Positions 10,701-18,073 of a DNA stretch of 64,000 nucleotides are shown here, piece by piece. The translations under genes and the position numbers were made by a program. How positions within the stretch are numbered: position 1 is the first letter of the stretch; each line of letters opens with the position of its first letter. The notes below the pieces were generated by a model. The model saw only the letters and a program-made list of their open reading frames with translations, ran no database searches and was not told the origin of the DNA. The DNA is taken from positions 744,001 to 808,000 of the forward strand of contig NZ_FNKI01000002.1 in the NCBI RefSeq assembly GCF_900102925.1. Reading direction: 5' to 3'. This DNA comes from Flagellimonas zhangzhouensis. Its GTDB lineage: Bacteria > Bacteroidota > Bacteroidia > Flavobacteriales > Flavobacteriaceae.

Positions 10701-11118
10701 GACAGGTTCTGAAACCGTAGTATTGCCAAGTAACAGCATGTCGTTCCCTGATGGTACACCAACAGAAGGAATGCAGGCCATGACTTTCGGTGGTATGCAG
10801 TTACAACTTTTGAATGCTGCGAATGGATGGTTGAAAATTGAGAATACTGACTTGACTGGTGTTAGCAGATTAATGGCCATAGTTGCCTGGCAATCGCCGC
10901 CAGCGATCGGTTACACTATGGAGTTGAGGTCTGGATCTCCAGATGGTGAAGTTTTGGGAACAGGAAAACTGAATCCAAATGGACTTAGAGGTCAAGGTGG
11001 AGCTATCGTAATTCCAATTAAGAAGACCGATGGTGTTCAACCTGAATTGTACTTAACGTATAAAGCCGAAGGCGAAGGGGCTAGCCCATTCGCAATGACT
11101 CAGGTACAGTTTAATTAA
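7732..11118 (+). CDS. Multidomain ThuA / glucose-sorbosone dehydrogenase / PKD / cytochrome c lipoprotein
   Basis: 1128 aa from ATG 7732 (or MRNYILGALC at 7738). Lipobox LFVLVGC. Domains in order: ThuA-like (about 23-240; LLVFSKTMAFKHASI, GGGYVGIHAAADTEYDWGWY, MAWYHDFDGGRAFYTAAGH); a six-bladed PQQ-type sugar dehydrogenase (about 260-715; CCHTGGSITFGPDGLLYLST, GHRNPYRISVD, AGSRNAMAGPTYW); a PKD domain (about 720-805; YVWDLGDGTTQETSEPTLTY); a mono-haem cytochrome c (about 860-950) with CKSCH at 877-881 and likely Met ligand 926 in VVMPAHP; and a C-terminal beta-sandwich (about 985-1128) resembling a CBM6-type carbohydrate-binding module. Probably an envelope-anchored sugar oxidoreductase passing electrons to its own cytochrome domain. 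It ends at a strong terminator and has no operon partner. Confidence 0.88.
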   Translation: MHMRNYILGALCLLFVLVGCENKRQGPPKLLVFSKTMAFKHASIPAGIAALEKLGQENNFVIDTTTNGELFTDENLAQYSAVVFLSTTGNVLNAKEEAAFERYIQAGGGYVGIHAAADTEYDWGWYNKLAGAQFLSHPAGTPEADFIIKDKNHPSTEFFTETVWHRTDELYNYKNIYDGINVLVTVDESTYEGGENGENHPMAWYHDFDGGRAFYTAAGHTDESYSEELFLKHVLGGINYAIGKNLELDYAKAKSQIPPEADRFSKVVLSTGQFFEPTEMTVLPNNDVLIAQRRGEVMLYSDETKEISQVAFLDVYHKTLETPGVNAEQGLMGLQKDPNFSENNWIYLYYAPTGDKWVNRLSRFKYTDGNFDMTTEQVILELDSQREICCHTGGSITFGPDGLLYLSTGDNSTPFNDSDVKYVNNGYAPLNDMPGKENFDARRTSGNTNDLRGKILRIKVNEDGSYDIPEGNLFPVGTEKTRPEIYTMGHRNPYRISVDMKRGYLYWGDVGPDARVDSLATRGPQGYDEMNQARGPGNFGWPMFIGDNFAYHKYDYETGESGRAFNPEKPINDSKNNTGLTELPPAQPAYVYYHYGDIQDFPQVGAGSRNAMAGPTYWSDMYSNGGGLPSYYDGKVIIYDWMRGWMMAVHLFEDGTFNKMEPFAPEVELHNLIDMEMSPDGRVYLLEYGSGWFSANPDSGLAYIEYNGGNRPPVIDSFTVDANSGSLPLSVTATVESHDREGDSMSYVWDLGDGTTQETSEPTLTYTYDKAGAYKLNVTVKDPAGEEVTSIDQTIVAGNERPVVNIEMGQTNSSFYIPGQPINYKVSVTDADSEVNEDNVYISVEYRSGMDEVNQSLGHQQVSGAVMGKALTQSLDCKSCHKEKEASIGPNYYAVSEKYKGDRRSTNYLMAKIIAGGSGVWGEVVMPAHPNVTQMEARQITQYIQSLTGGNRAPSLPMSGSVTPEAKENGEVFLLTASYTDEGTGEALPLTGSETVVLPSNSMSFPDGTPTEGMQAMTFGGMQLQLLNAANGWLKIENTDLTGVSRLMAIVAWQSPPAIGYTMELRSGSPDGEVLGTGKLNPNGLRGQGGAIVIPIKKTDGVQPELYLTYKAEGEGASPFAMTQVQFN

Positions 11119-11137
11119 TAAGCTGAAATAACAACAA

Positions 11138-11169
11138 AAAAAAGGCTCCGCAATTGCGGAGCCTTTTTT
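11138..11169. terminator. Perfect 32-bp palindromic bidirectional terminator
   Basis: A-run, then GGCTCCGCAATTGCGGAGCC, then a T-run. The full 32 bp reads the same on both strands. It lies between the convergent ThuA-fusion gene and the M1 peptidase gene and can terminate both. It shares the 12-bp core CCGCAATTGCGG with the terminator at 41-66. Confidence 0.92.
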
Positions 11170-11190
11170 GTTTTATGGAGGTTTAAGAGA

Positions 11191-12804
11191 TTACATCTTG
11201 TTGGTTTCAATGTAGAAATTCTTATCAAAGATCAAATTGCTACCCTCCAATTTTTCTGTTTTCCATTCTGAATTAGGGAACAACCATTTTTCAGAACCAT
11301 CTACGAATACGCGAATAGGCATATCAAAATCTTCGACCACATCAACATAACGGTAAGTCATATTTTCGCCATCCATTTTATATTCCAAAGTTGGAATTAG
11401 GGTAGAGCGCAGGTATTGATTAAAGAATGCGGATAAATCTTTGCCAGATTTCTCACTGATATAGTCTTCAATTTGTTGTGTTGTGACTGTTTGATGGTAA
11501 AAATCTTTGTTCAGTCCTCGTAGTATTTGTCGCCAAAGCTCATCATCCTCAATTAATTGGCGTAAGGTGTGCAACATATTGGCTCCCTTGTAATACATAT
11601 CTCCAGAACCGCTTTTATTCACGCCATAAGGTCCAATAATAGGGCTGTCATTTCGGATATTGTCTCTGGTGCCAATCACATATTCCGCGGATGCATTGGT
11701 GCCATAATGATAATCCAGGTACAAGTTTTCCGAATAGGCCGTAAAGCCTTCATGTACCCACATATCCGCAATGTCTTTGTAGGTTATGTTGTTGGCGAAC
11801 CATTCGTGACCTGCTTCGTGAATAATGATAAAATCAAATTGCAGCCCCCAGCCTGTTTTAGATAAATCGCGACCTAAATACCCATTTTGGTATTTGTTGC
11901 CATAGGTAACGGAACTTTGATGCTCCATGCCTAAATAAGGCACTTCCACCAATTTAAAACCATCCTCATAAAAAGGATAGGGGCCAAACCAATGTTCAAA
12001 AGCACGCAACATCATGGAAGTTTGGGCAAATTGCTTTTTCGCCTTTTCCAAGTTTTCAGGCAGAACATAATAATCAACTTTTAAAGGCCCTTTTTCACCA
12101 TCATAAGTTTCACCAAAATGAACGTAGTTTCCAATATTTATGTTGACGCCATAATTGTTGATGGGATTTTTTACTACCCAATTAAAGGTTTTAAAATCTC
12201 CTTTGTCCTCTACACTCTCCAATTGTCCATTGGAAACATCCATAAGGTCTTTGGGAACCGTCACACTAATGCGCATACTATCCACCTCGTCGTACATATG
12301 GTCTTTGTTGGGCCAGAACACACTAGCTCCCAATCCTTGACAAGAAGTCGCTACAAAAGGATTTCCATTTTCATCGGTATCCCAAGAAAAACCGCCATCC
12401 CAGGGGGCATTTTTAGCTTCTTGTGGATTACCAGAATAGGTGATTTTAAGCTCGTTGAAATCTCCAGGTACCTGTTTTTTCTTCAGTTTGATGAAATGCG
12501 CATTGCCCTCCGAATTAAACTTCAATTTTTTGCCATCTTGGGTGATGGACTCAATTTTCATGGGCTCTTGGAGGTCTATTTGAAGTGTTTTGGCTTCTTT
12601 CAACACCTTGTATCTTACCAAGTTTGAACCTGAAATGAATTTTTTGGAGGGTTCCACTTTTACATCGAGGTGGTAATAGTTCAAATTCCACCATTCACGC
12701 TCAGGGGTAATGCTTCCCCGCAAGCTGTCTTGTCGCGTAAAATTTTGGGCATTAACTCCCCAAGCCCCTATCATAAGGGCTGCAATTAATAAAACTCTTT
12801 TCAT
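11191..12804 (-). CDS. Secreted M1 family metallopeptidase (short form)
   Basis: 537 aa with signal peptide (MKRVLLIAALMIGAWGVNAQ). An N-terminal beta-saddle domain precedes the M1 catalytic domain: substrate motif GMEHQS (the GAMEN equivalent), zinc motif HEAGHEW with His329, Glu330, His333, and third ligand Glu352 in VHEGFTAY, 19 residues after the second His as expected. A tyrosine candidate for transition-state binding lies in GDMYYKGANML. It lacks the large helical C-terminal domain of classical aminopeptidase N, so it is the short M1 type common in Bacteroidota. It lies 8 bp downstream of the M28 peptidase gene, consistent with one operon for extracellular peptide trimming. Confidence 0.92.
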   Translation of the reverse strand: MKRVLLIAALMIGAWGVNAQNFTRQDSLRGSITPEREWWNLNYYHLDVKVEPSKKFISGSNLVRYKVLKEAKTLQIDLQEPMKIESITQDGKKLKFNSEGNAHFIKLKKKQVPGDFNELKITYSGNPQEAKNAPWDGGFSWDTDENGNPFVATSCQGLGASVFWPNKDHMYDEVDSMRISVTVPKDLMDVSNGQLESVEDKGDFKTFNWVVKNPINNYGVNINIGNYVHFGETYDGEKGPLKVDYYVLPENLEKAKKQFAQTSMMLRAFEHWFGPYPFYEDGFKLVEVPYLGMEHQSSVTYGNKYQNGYLGRDLSKTGWGLQFDFIIIHEAGHEWFANNITYKDIADMWVHEGFTAYSENLYLDYHYGTNASAEYVIGTRDNIRNDSPIIGPYGVNKSGSGDMYYKGANMLHTLRQLIEDDELWRQILRGLNKDFYHQTVTTQQIEDYISEKSGKDLSAFFNQYLRSTLIPTLEYKMDGENMTYRYVDVVEDFDMPIRVFVDGSEKWLFPNSEWKTEKLEGSNLIFDKNFYIETNKM

Positions 12805-12812
12805 AATTGAAA

Positions 12813-14147
12813 TTATCTAAAAACTTTGTTTGGGAAAACCACTGGGCTTTCGTGACCGTCTTTACCAACAGCGGCAATGCCAAAGAAGAAATTATCGATT
12901 ACGATGCCTTCCAATGTATGTTCGGTTACATCGCCAACATATCTAAAATTGTCCCAAGTTGGGGAAGTGGTGTCTCTCCAATAGATTTTGTAGCCAACGG
13001 CACCATCCACCTTGCTCCATCTAAGTTTGGCATTAGGTTCTACAATTCCGCCAATCTCAACGGTTTCTGGAGCTGCTGGAGCCCATGCGATTGAAGCCAA
13101 GTTAATGGAGTTAACTGCCGTCAATTTTGCGGCATAACCAAAGTTTACGTGCTCCAATTTATCACCGTATGCAATGCCATCTTCTACTCGGATATCTTGG
13201 TGCTGTTGCGTATAATTTTCGTGCGCTTCCATAATTCGGATACCAGCAAAACCAGCATCGTTAAAAGGTCTATGGTGTCCGCCACGTCCAAATCTATCCA
13301 AGCGATAGATCATCATAGGATTCATTTCGGGCATATAGGTCTTTGTGGTTTTGTACACATAACGCGCTAATTGACGGGAAATCCCATCAACTTCACCACC
13401 ATAAAAACGACGCGCTCTGCGTTGATCTTCGGTTTCAGTGGGCGGAACTGGTTCAGAGAAAATTCTGAAATCCCTGTTGCTCACCACACCATCAACCCCC
13501 GTGATGTTTCCAATCATATCGTTGTTTAGGATGCCTACAATATCCCAACCCTTTTCTTTTGCATATGCGGCCAAACCTTTTCCACCGTATAGTCCTTGCT
13601 CTTCACCAGACAAGCCAACAAAGATGATGCTGCTTTCAAAGGTGTATTTGGAAAGTGCCCTTGCAGCTTCAATAGTACCTGCCATTCCACTCGCATTGTC
13701 ATTGGCCCCTGGGGAATCGGAAGTGTAATTGGTCGGGTCGCTAACTCTCGAATCAATATCACCGCTCATTATAATAAAGCGGTTTGGAAATTTGGATCCT
13801 CTTTTTATGGCCACTACGTTAACAATGTCCACATCCTTTACGATTCGGGCATTGTCTCCTTTTTTAATCAAATTACTTTGGTAAAAGACCTCCAAACAGT
13901 TGCTGCATTCAGAAGAAATTTTTTCAAATTCCGATTTGATCCATCTTCTTGCGGCGCCAATACCTCGGGTTTGGGAGACAGTATCGGATAAAGTGTGTCT
14001 TGTTCCAAAATTCACTAGAGTAGTTACATCACTTTCAATACGTTCCTCGGAAACGGAGTTGATGATGTCATAAATTCGAGTATCGGTTTGCGCTTTTAAT
14101 AGCGATAGGCAGAAAAATGCAAATAGTAAAGTGAAGTAATGCTTCAT
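12813..14147 (-). CDS. Secreted M28 family metallopeptidase with C-terminal FnIII-like domain
   Basis: 444 aa from ATG 14147 (MKHYFTLLFAFFCLSLLKAQ signal peptide); the in-frame extension to 14231 is rejected because it places the signal internally. The M28 zinc peptidase core has IIMSGDIDSR, metal ligand Asp150 in GANDNASG, catalytic Glu182-Glu183 in LSGEEQGLYG, NNDMIGN, and a distal RGGHHRPFNDAGF ligand segment. Residues about 360-444 look like a fibronectin type III domain (KLRWSKVDGAVGYKIYWRD). Upstream gene of the M28-M1 pair. Probably an aminopeptidase acting outside the cytoplasm. Confidence 0.9.
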   Translation of the reverse strand: MKHYFTLLFAFFCLSLLKAQTDTRIYDIINSVSEERIESDVTTLVNFGTRHTLSDTVSQTRGIGAARRWIKSEFEKISSECSNCLEVFYQSNLIKKGDNARIVKDVDIVNVVAIKRGSKFPNRFIIMSGDIDSRVSDPTNYTSDSPGANDNASGMAGTIEAARALSKYTFESSIIFVGLSGEEQGLYGGKGLAAYAKEKGWDIVGILNNDMIGNITGVDGVVSNRDFRIFSEPVPPTETEDQRRARRFYGGEVDGISRQLARYVYKTTKTYMPEMNPMMIYRLDRFGRGGHHRPFNDAGFAGIRIMEAHENYTQQHQDIRVEDGIAYGDKLEHVNFGYAAKLTAVNSINLASIAWAPAAPETVEIGGIVEPNAKLRWSKVDGAVGYKIYWRDTTSPTWDNFRYVGDVTEHTLEGIVIDNFFFGIAAVGKDGHESPVVFPNKVFR

Positions 14148-14242
14148 GATAAGTTGAGTTGGTTTTCTTTGAAAGTTTAAAGGCTTGAAATTAGTAAAAA
14201 GGTCGCTTAACCTCCAATTGTGACCGACCAATTTTCAAAAGC

Positions 14243-15763
14243 CTAATCAATAAAGGTGACTTTGGCAATTTTACCATTATCCACCTCATATATGGCGACG
14301 GCACTTATATGGTTTCCATTGACAGTAATGTATTCTTCGTCAATCACTTTATTGCCGATGACTATTCTGTTTTTTATTTCACCATGTAAGTCTGGAGTAC
14401 TATCAAAAAAGCCTCCGTATTGCGCTCTCATACTTTTTTTGCCTGAAGCAAAGAGTTTGTTTGGGAAATTAAGAAGCTGCACATTGTTCGCATAGGTTTC
14501 CAAAAAGCTATCAATATCCCTTGAATTATAGGCTTTAAGTTGGTCTTTCACCACAGCTTCGGCATCAGAAAGGGATTCCTCAGGAAAAATAAAGGTCATT
14601 GAGGTGATTTGACCATTGTTGATTTTGTAGATGGCCACTTGATGTCCCTCTCGGCCGTCTACCCAAGTTTTTTCCTCGTCGATCACCGTATTCCCCAAGG
14701 CAATTCGTTGTACCACTTCGACTTTGGAGCTTTTGGTATTTAAAAAAAAACGCTCGTAGTTCTCTAACATGTTGTCCTTGCCTTGATACATACTGTTGTC
14801 TGGGAATCGCTGGACTGAAACATTATCGGAGAACCGCGCTACGAAAGCATCTAGGTTTCGGTTGTTGAAAGCTTCGACCTGTTTTTGAACAATGGCAGTT
14901 GGTGATTCTTCAGCAACAAATGCCAATCGTGTTTTTGAGGGGTTGATTGCGATACGTGAAATATTGTTGATTTCACTCTGCTCAAAGGAAATATTGGTTT
15001 TCCAATCCTCCTCTTTGCTTAAGTCAAGGGTTAACAAAGAATTATTGTGCCCTGTAATTAAAAGGTTTGGACCCAACCAGCAGATATCCTCTTCTTTTTG
15101 GTATGTACTAGCCAGTTTTGTAATAGTTTTCAACTCCACATCCAAAGCATTGATTGCCCAATCTTTTTTGCTCTTGTCAATAAAACTCACCTGCTTGATG
15201 CTAGGAATTTTATGGAGTGAACGGCCAACATTTCGAGCTACTGTGGAATGTGTGCTATCTGAAAGGTTAATTATAACAAGATCCATTCTATTTTCGACCA
15301 AAACCGTTGCCACCAAGGTGTTTTTGTCAAACCAGACATGATAGCCTATTTTTAAATCTGAAATAGGGCTTGATTCTCCTTTTAAATCATATTCGTAAAG
15401 ACGTTGAAGGCCATCCAAATCCAATCGAATTGCTGAAAAAGCATTTTTGCCTGGTATTTTTAATGGGGAATATTCGCTGCCCGTCGGGGTATTGGTCAAC
15501 CATTGTGTAGTACTGCCTTTTTCTATGTTGAACTGTAAAATATCGGTCTGATCTTGACGCGTAGCTGCAAATAGTACGGTATCGTCATCCCAAAATGATG
15601 GTTGATTATCGTACCCATCATTATTGGAAATGTTTTTGGGATTGGTCAAGAGTGGTTTGTCATTTTGTAGGACCAAATCAAAAAGATAGACCTCGGTGTT
15701 CGACTGCGCTTTCACAGTCACACAGAAAATCACACTTATACAAAGACAAATCCTCAGTTTCAT
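14243..15763 (-). CDS. PD40 beta-propeller protein with two tandem SnoaL-like domains
   Basis: 506 aa from ATG 15763 (signal peptide ending VKAQ); a TTG two codons earlier is less likely. Residues about 40-290 contain PD40/TolB-type blades (NNDGYDNQPSFWDDDTVLFAA, EYSPLKIPGKNAFSAIRLD). Two similar domains of about 105 residues follow. The first runs from IVQKQVEAFNNRNLDAFVAR to TSMTFIF, the second from VVKDQLKAYNSRDIDSFLET to AKVTFID, each with the NTF2/SnoaL pattern and a matching VIDEE strand. The domains must have arisen by duplication. No enzyme function is evident. The stop of the trehalose synthase gene is 2 bp upstream of this ATG, so they are co-transcribed. Confidence 0.75.
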   Translation of the reverse strand: MKLRICLCISVIFCVTVKAQSNTEVYLFDLVLQNDKPLLTNPKNISNNDGYDNQPSFWDDDTVLFAATRQDQTDILQFNIEKGSTTQWLTNTPTGSEYSPLKIPGKNAFSAIRLDLDGLQRLYEYDLKGESSPISDLKIGYHVWFDKNTLVATVLVENRMDLVIINLSDSTHSTVARNVGRSLHKIPSIKQVSFIDKSKKDWAINALDVELKTITKLASTYQKEEDICWLGPNLLITGHNNSLLTLDLSKEEDWKTNISFEQSEINNISRIAINPSKTRLAFVAEESPTAIVQKQVEAFNNRNLDAFVARFSDNVSVQRFPDNSMYQGKDNMLENYERFFLNTKSSKVEVVQRIALGNTVIDEEKTWVDGREGHQVAIYKINNGQITSMTFIFPEESLSDAEAVVKDQLKAYNSRDIDSFLETYANNVQLLNFPNKLFASGKKSMRAQYGGFFDSTPDLHGEIKNRIVIGNKVIDEEYITVNGNHISAVAIYEVDNGKIAKVTFID

Positions 15764-15765
15764 GG

Positions 15766-17970
15766 TCAAATAAACCTTTTTAATAATTCCCTTACTTTTT
15801 TGGTGCTTTCCACATGGTATTTCGCCTGTGTTTTCTGTAATCCCACTTTTACCGTAACGGCCGAATTAGGCAGGTCTTGGAACATAAATTCATCTGTCCA
15901 ATCGTCTCCAATGGCAAATACAAAGTCGTAATCATCTTCTCCGAGCATTCGTAGGGCAGCACGTCCTTTGTTTACGTTACTGTTTTTTACTTCCATTACC
16001 TTATTCCCGTTGAGTACACTAATATCGTCGTTCCCGATAAGACTACGCAGAACGGTATTGAGTTCTGTAGCACGTTTTTCCCCAAAATCTGGATCAGTAT
16101 TTCTGTAATGCCATGCTAAAGAATAATTCTTCTCTTCTATAAAGGAACCAGGGGTACGGTCTACGAATGATTCCAAAACAGGTCTAATTTTTTCCATCCA
16201 TTCGCCTTTCACTTGTTCCAACATTTTAAAATCGTGGCCTTCTTTAGAAATCCAAACCCCATGTTCCACGATCATGTTATATTTTTTGGGAAGGAACCAA
16301 CGACCAAAAGTCTGTTTGTCCCTGCCGCTGATCAAGAACAAGGTCGTGTTTTCTTGTCCACTTAATTCATCCAAAAGCTCGTAAAGATCATCATCAGGTG
16401 ATGCCTTTTGAGGGTCTTTGTGAAATCCTGCCAAAGTACCATCGTAGTCCAAGAATAATAGTCGTTTTTTAGCACTCACGTAGCTATCTTGAATATCAGA
16501 AAGGATTTTATCCGACATTTTTTCTGAAATGAAGGCCTTTCCAATATCTCTTTTTTCATTAAGCGCATTCATAAATTCATTGGCCCAAACCTCTACATTA
16601 TAACGTTCTAATCGTTTTTGGAGGAAAGAATTACGTGAAATTTGCTCCTCCACAGGCATGTAAAAGGCCTGTTTTAAAGTGTCTGCTTGCTCTTCAAAAT
16701 TGTTTGGGTTGATCAATAGAGCTTCATTCATCTCGTAGGCAGAACCTGCCATTTCACTTAAAATCAAAACTCCTGTTTGATCTGTTCTGGTGGCAATATA
16801 TTCCTTGGCAACCAAGTTCATTCCATCACGTAAAGGGGTCAACCAAGCAATATCGCTCGAAGTATACAGGTCTATCAAACTTTCAAACGGTAGCGAACGA
16901 TAAAAATACCAAATTGGCGTCCAGTTTACGGTGGATAATTCTCCGTTTATCCTACCCACCAGTTCATCAATTTCTTTTTTCAACAATTGATATTGGGGAA
17001 CATTGGAGCGGGAGGGAACCGCTAAAATTATCAGTCGTACTTTTTCTTTGAACTCGGGATATTTCTTTAGAAAATACTCAAAGGCATTCAGGCGTTTTGC
17101 AATTCCTTTACTGTAATCCAAACGATCTATGGAAAGAATGAGTTTGGTGTCGGGTGCGGAAGCTTTGTGGTTGTCCAATCGCATTTGTAGATCACTGCGC
17201 TCTTTCGATTTCTTGGAATCGTGCATTATGGCTGCGTCCTTGAATTTTTTATAATCGATTCCCATTGGGAACGAGTCCACTTTAATCACCCGATTGTCCA
17301 AATAGACATCATTAAAACTCACATCCAATCCTAAAAGCCTTCTCACGGAACTTAAAAAGTGTCTTTCGTAATCGTAGGTGTGGAATCCAATCAAGTCAGA
17401 ACCCAAAAGGCCTTCCAAAACTTCTTTACGCCAAGGCAAGGTTCTGAAAATCTCATAAGATGGAAATGGAATATGTAAAAAGAAGCCAATGGTCGTATTC
17501 GGTCGTTTCTCGCGCACCATTTGTGGCACCAACATTAACTGGTAATCGTGCACCCAAATGGTATCGTCCTCATCCGATTGCTCAATAATGGCATCAGCAA
17601 ATTTTTGATTCACGGATTTGTAGGTCTCCCAAAAATCCAATTCAAACTCCGAATATTCTAAAAAGTAATGGAACAACGGCCATACAGTTCGGTTACTGAA
17701 ACCAAAATAAAAACCGTCAATTTCTTGAGCATTTAGGTTCACTTTTGCACAGCCTTGTTCGGCCAATGCCTTGTCGATATCATCTTCCAATTCGGGCGGG
17801 GTTTCCTCATCGGTTAATCCCGACCAACCAATCCAAAGGCTTTCACTGCCACTGTGAACGGATTTCATCCCTGTTGCCAATCCGCCAACACTGGGGGTTG
17901 CAGTAATGGTTCCATTGCTAATTTGTAACTGAACTGGTAATCGATTTGAGATTATGATAGTTTTACCCAT
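15766..17970 (-). CDS. Bifunctional trehalose-6-phosphate synthase/phosphatase
   Basis: 734 aa. The N-terminal part (about 1-470) is a GT20 trehalose-6-phosphate synthase: NRLPVQL, GGLATGMKS glucose-binding loop, WVHDYQLMLVPQMVR, FFLHIPFPS, RLDYSKGI, and the C-terminal RDGMNLVAKEYIA nucleotide-sugar site. The C-terminal part (about 495-734) is a HAD phosphatase with Asp508/Asp510 in FLDYDGTLAG, a later SGRD, and GDDWTDEFMF for magnesium binding. The fusion makes trehalose from UDP-glucose and glucose-6-phosphate in one protein. Start ATG 17970 is 103 bp from the divergent GH15 gene; the two share a promoter region and suggest synthesis plus turnover of trehalose, probably for osmotic or stress protection. 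Confidence 0.95.
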   Translation of the reverse strand: MGKTIIISNRLPVQLQISNGTITATPSVGGLATGMKSVHSGSESLWIGWSGLTDEETPPELEDDIDKALAEQGCAKVNLNAQEIDGFYFGFSNRTVWPLFHYFLEYSEFELDFWETYKSVNQKFADAIIEQSDEDDTIWVHDYQLMLVPQMVREKRPNTTIGFFLHIPFPSYEIFRTLPWRKEVLEGLLGSDLIGFHTYDYERHFLSSVRRLLGLDVSFNDVYLDNRVIKVDSFPMGIDYKKFKDAAIMHDSKKSKERSDLQMRLDNHKASAPDTKLILSIDRLDYSKGIAKRLNAFEYFLKKYPEFKEKVRLIILAVPSRSNVPQYQLLKKEIDELVGRINGELSTVNWTPIWYFYRSLPFESLIDLYTSSDIAWLTPLRDGMNLVAKEYIATRTDQTGVLILSEMAGSAYEMNEALLINPNNFEEQADTLKQAFYMPVEEQISRNSFLQKRLERYNVEVWANEFMNALNEKRDIGKAFISEKMSDKILSDIQDSYVSAKKRLLFLDYDGTLAGFHKDPQKASPDDDLYELLDELSGQENTTLFLISGRDKQTFGRWFLPKKYNMIVEHGVWISKEGHDFKMLEQVKGEWMEKIRPVLESFVDRTPGSFIEEKNYSLAWHYRNTDPDFGEKRATELNTVLRSLIGNDDISVLNGNKVMEVKNSNVNKGRAALRMLGEDDYDFVFAIGDDWTDEFMFQDLPNSAVTVKVGLQKTQAKYHVESTKKVRELLKRFI

Positions 17971-18073
17971 AAAAGGATGATTTTTGGCAGATTTTAATTT
18001 TTTGTTTCCTTAAAAATCGGGAAATTCAGCCGCAAAACCAATTCCTTTTAACCCTTTTGAGAATATTTGAACT

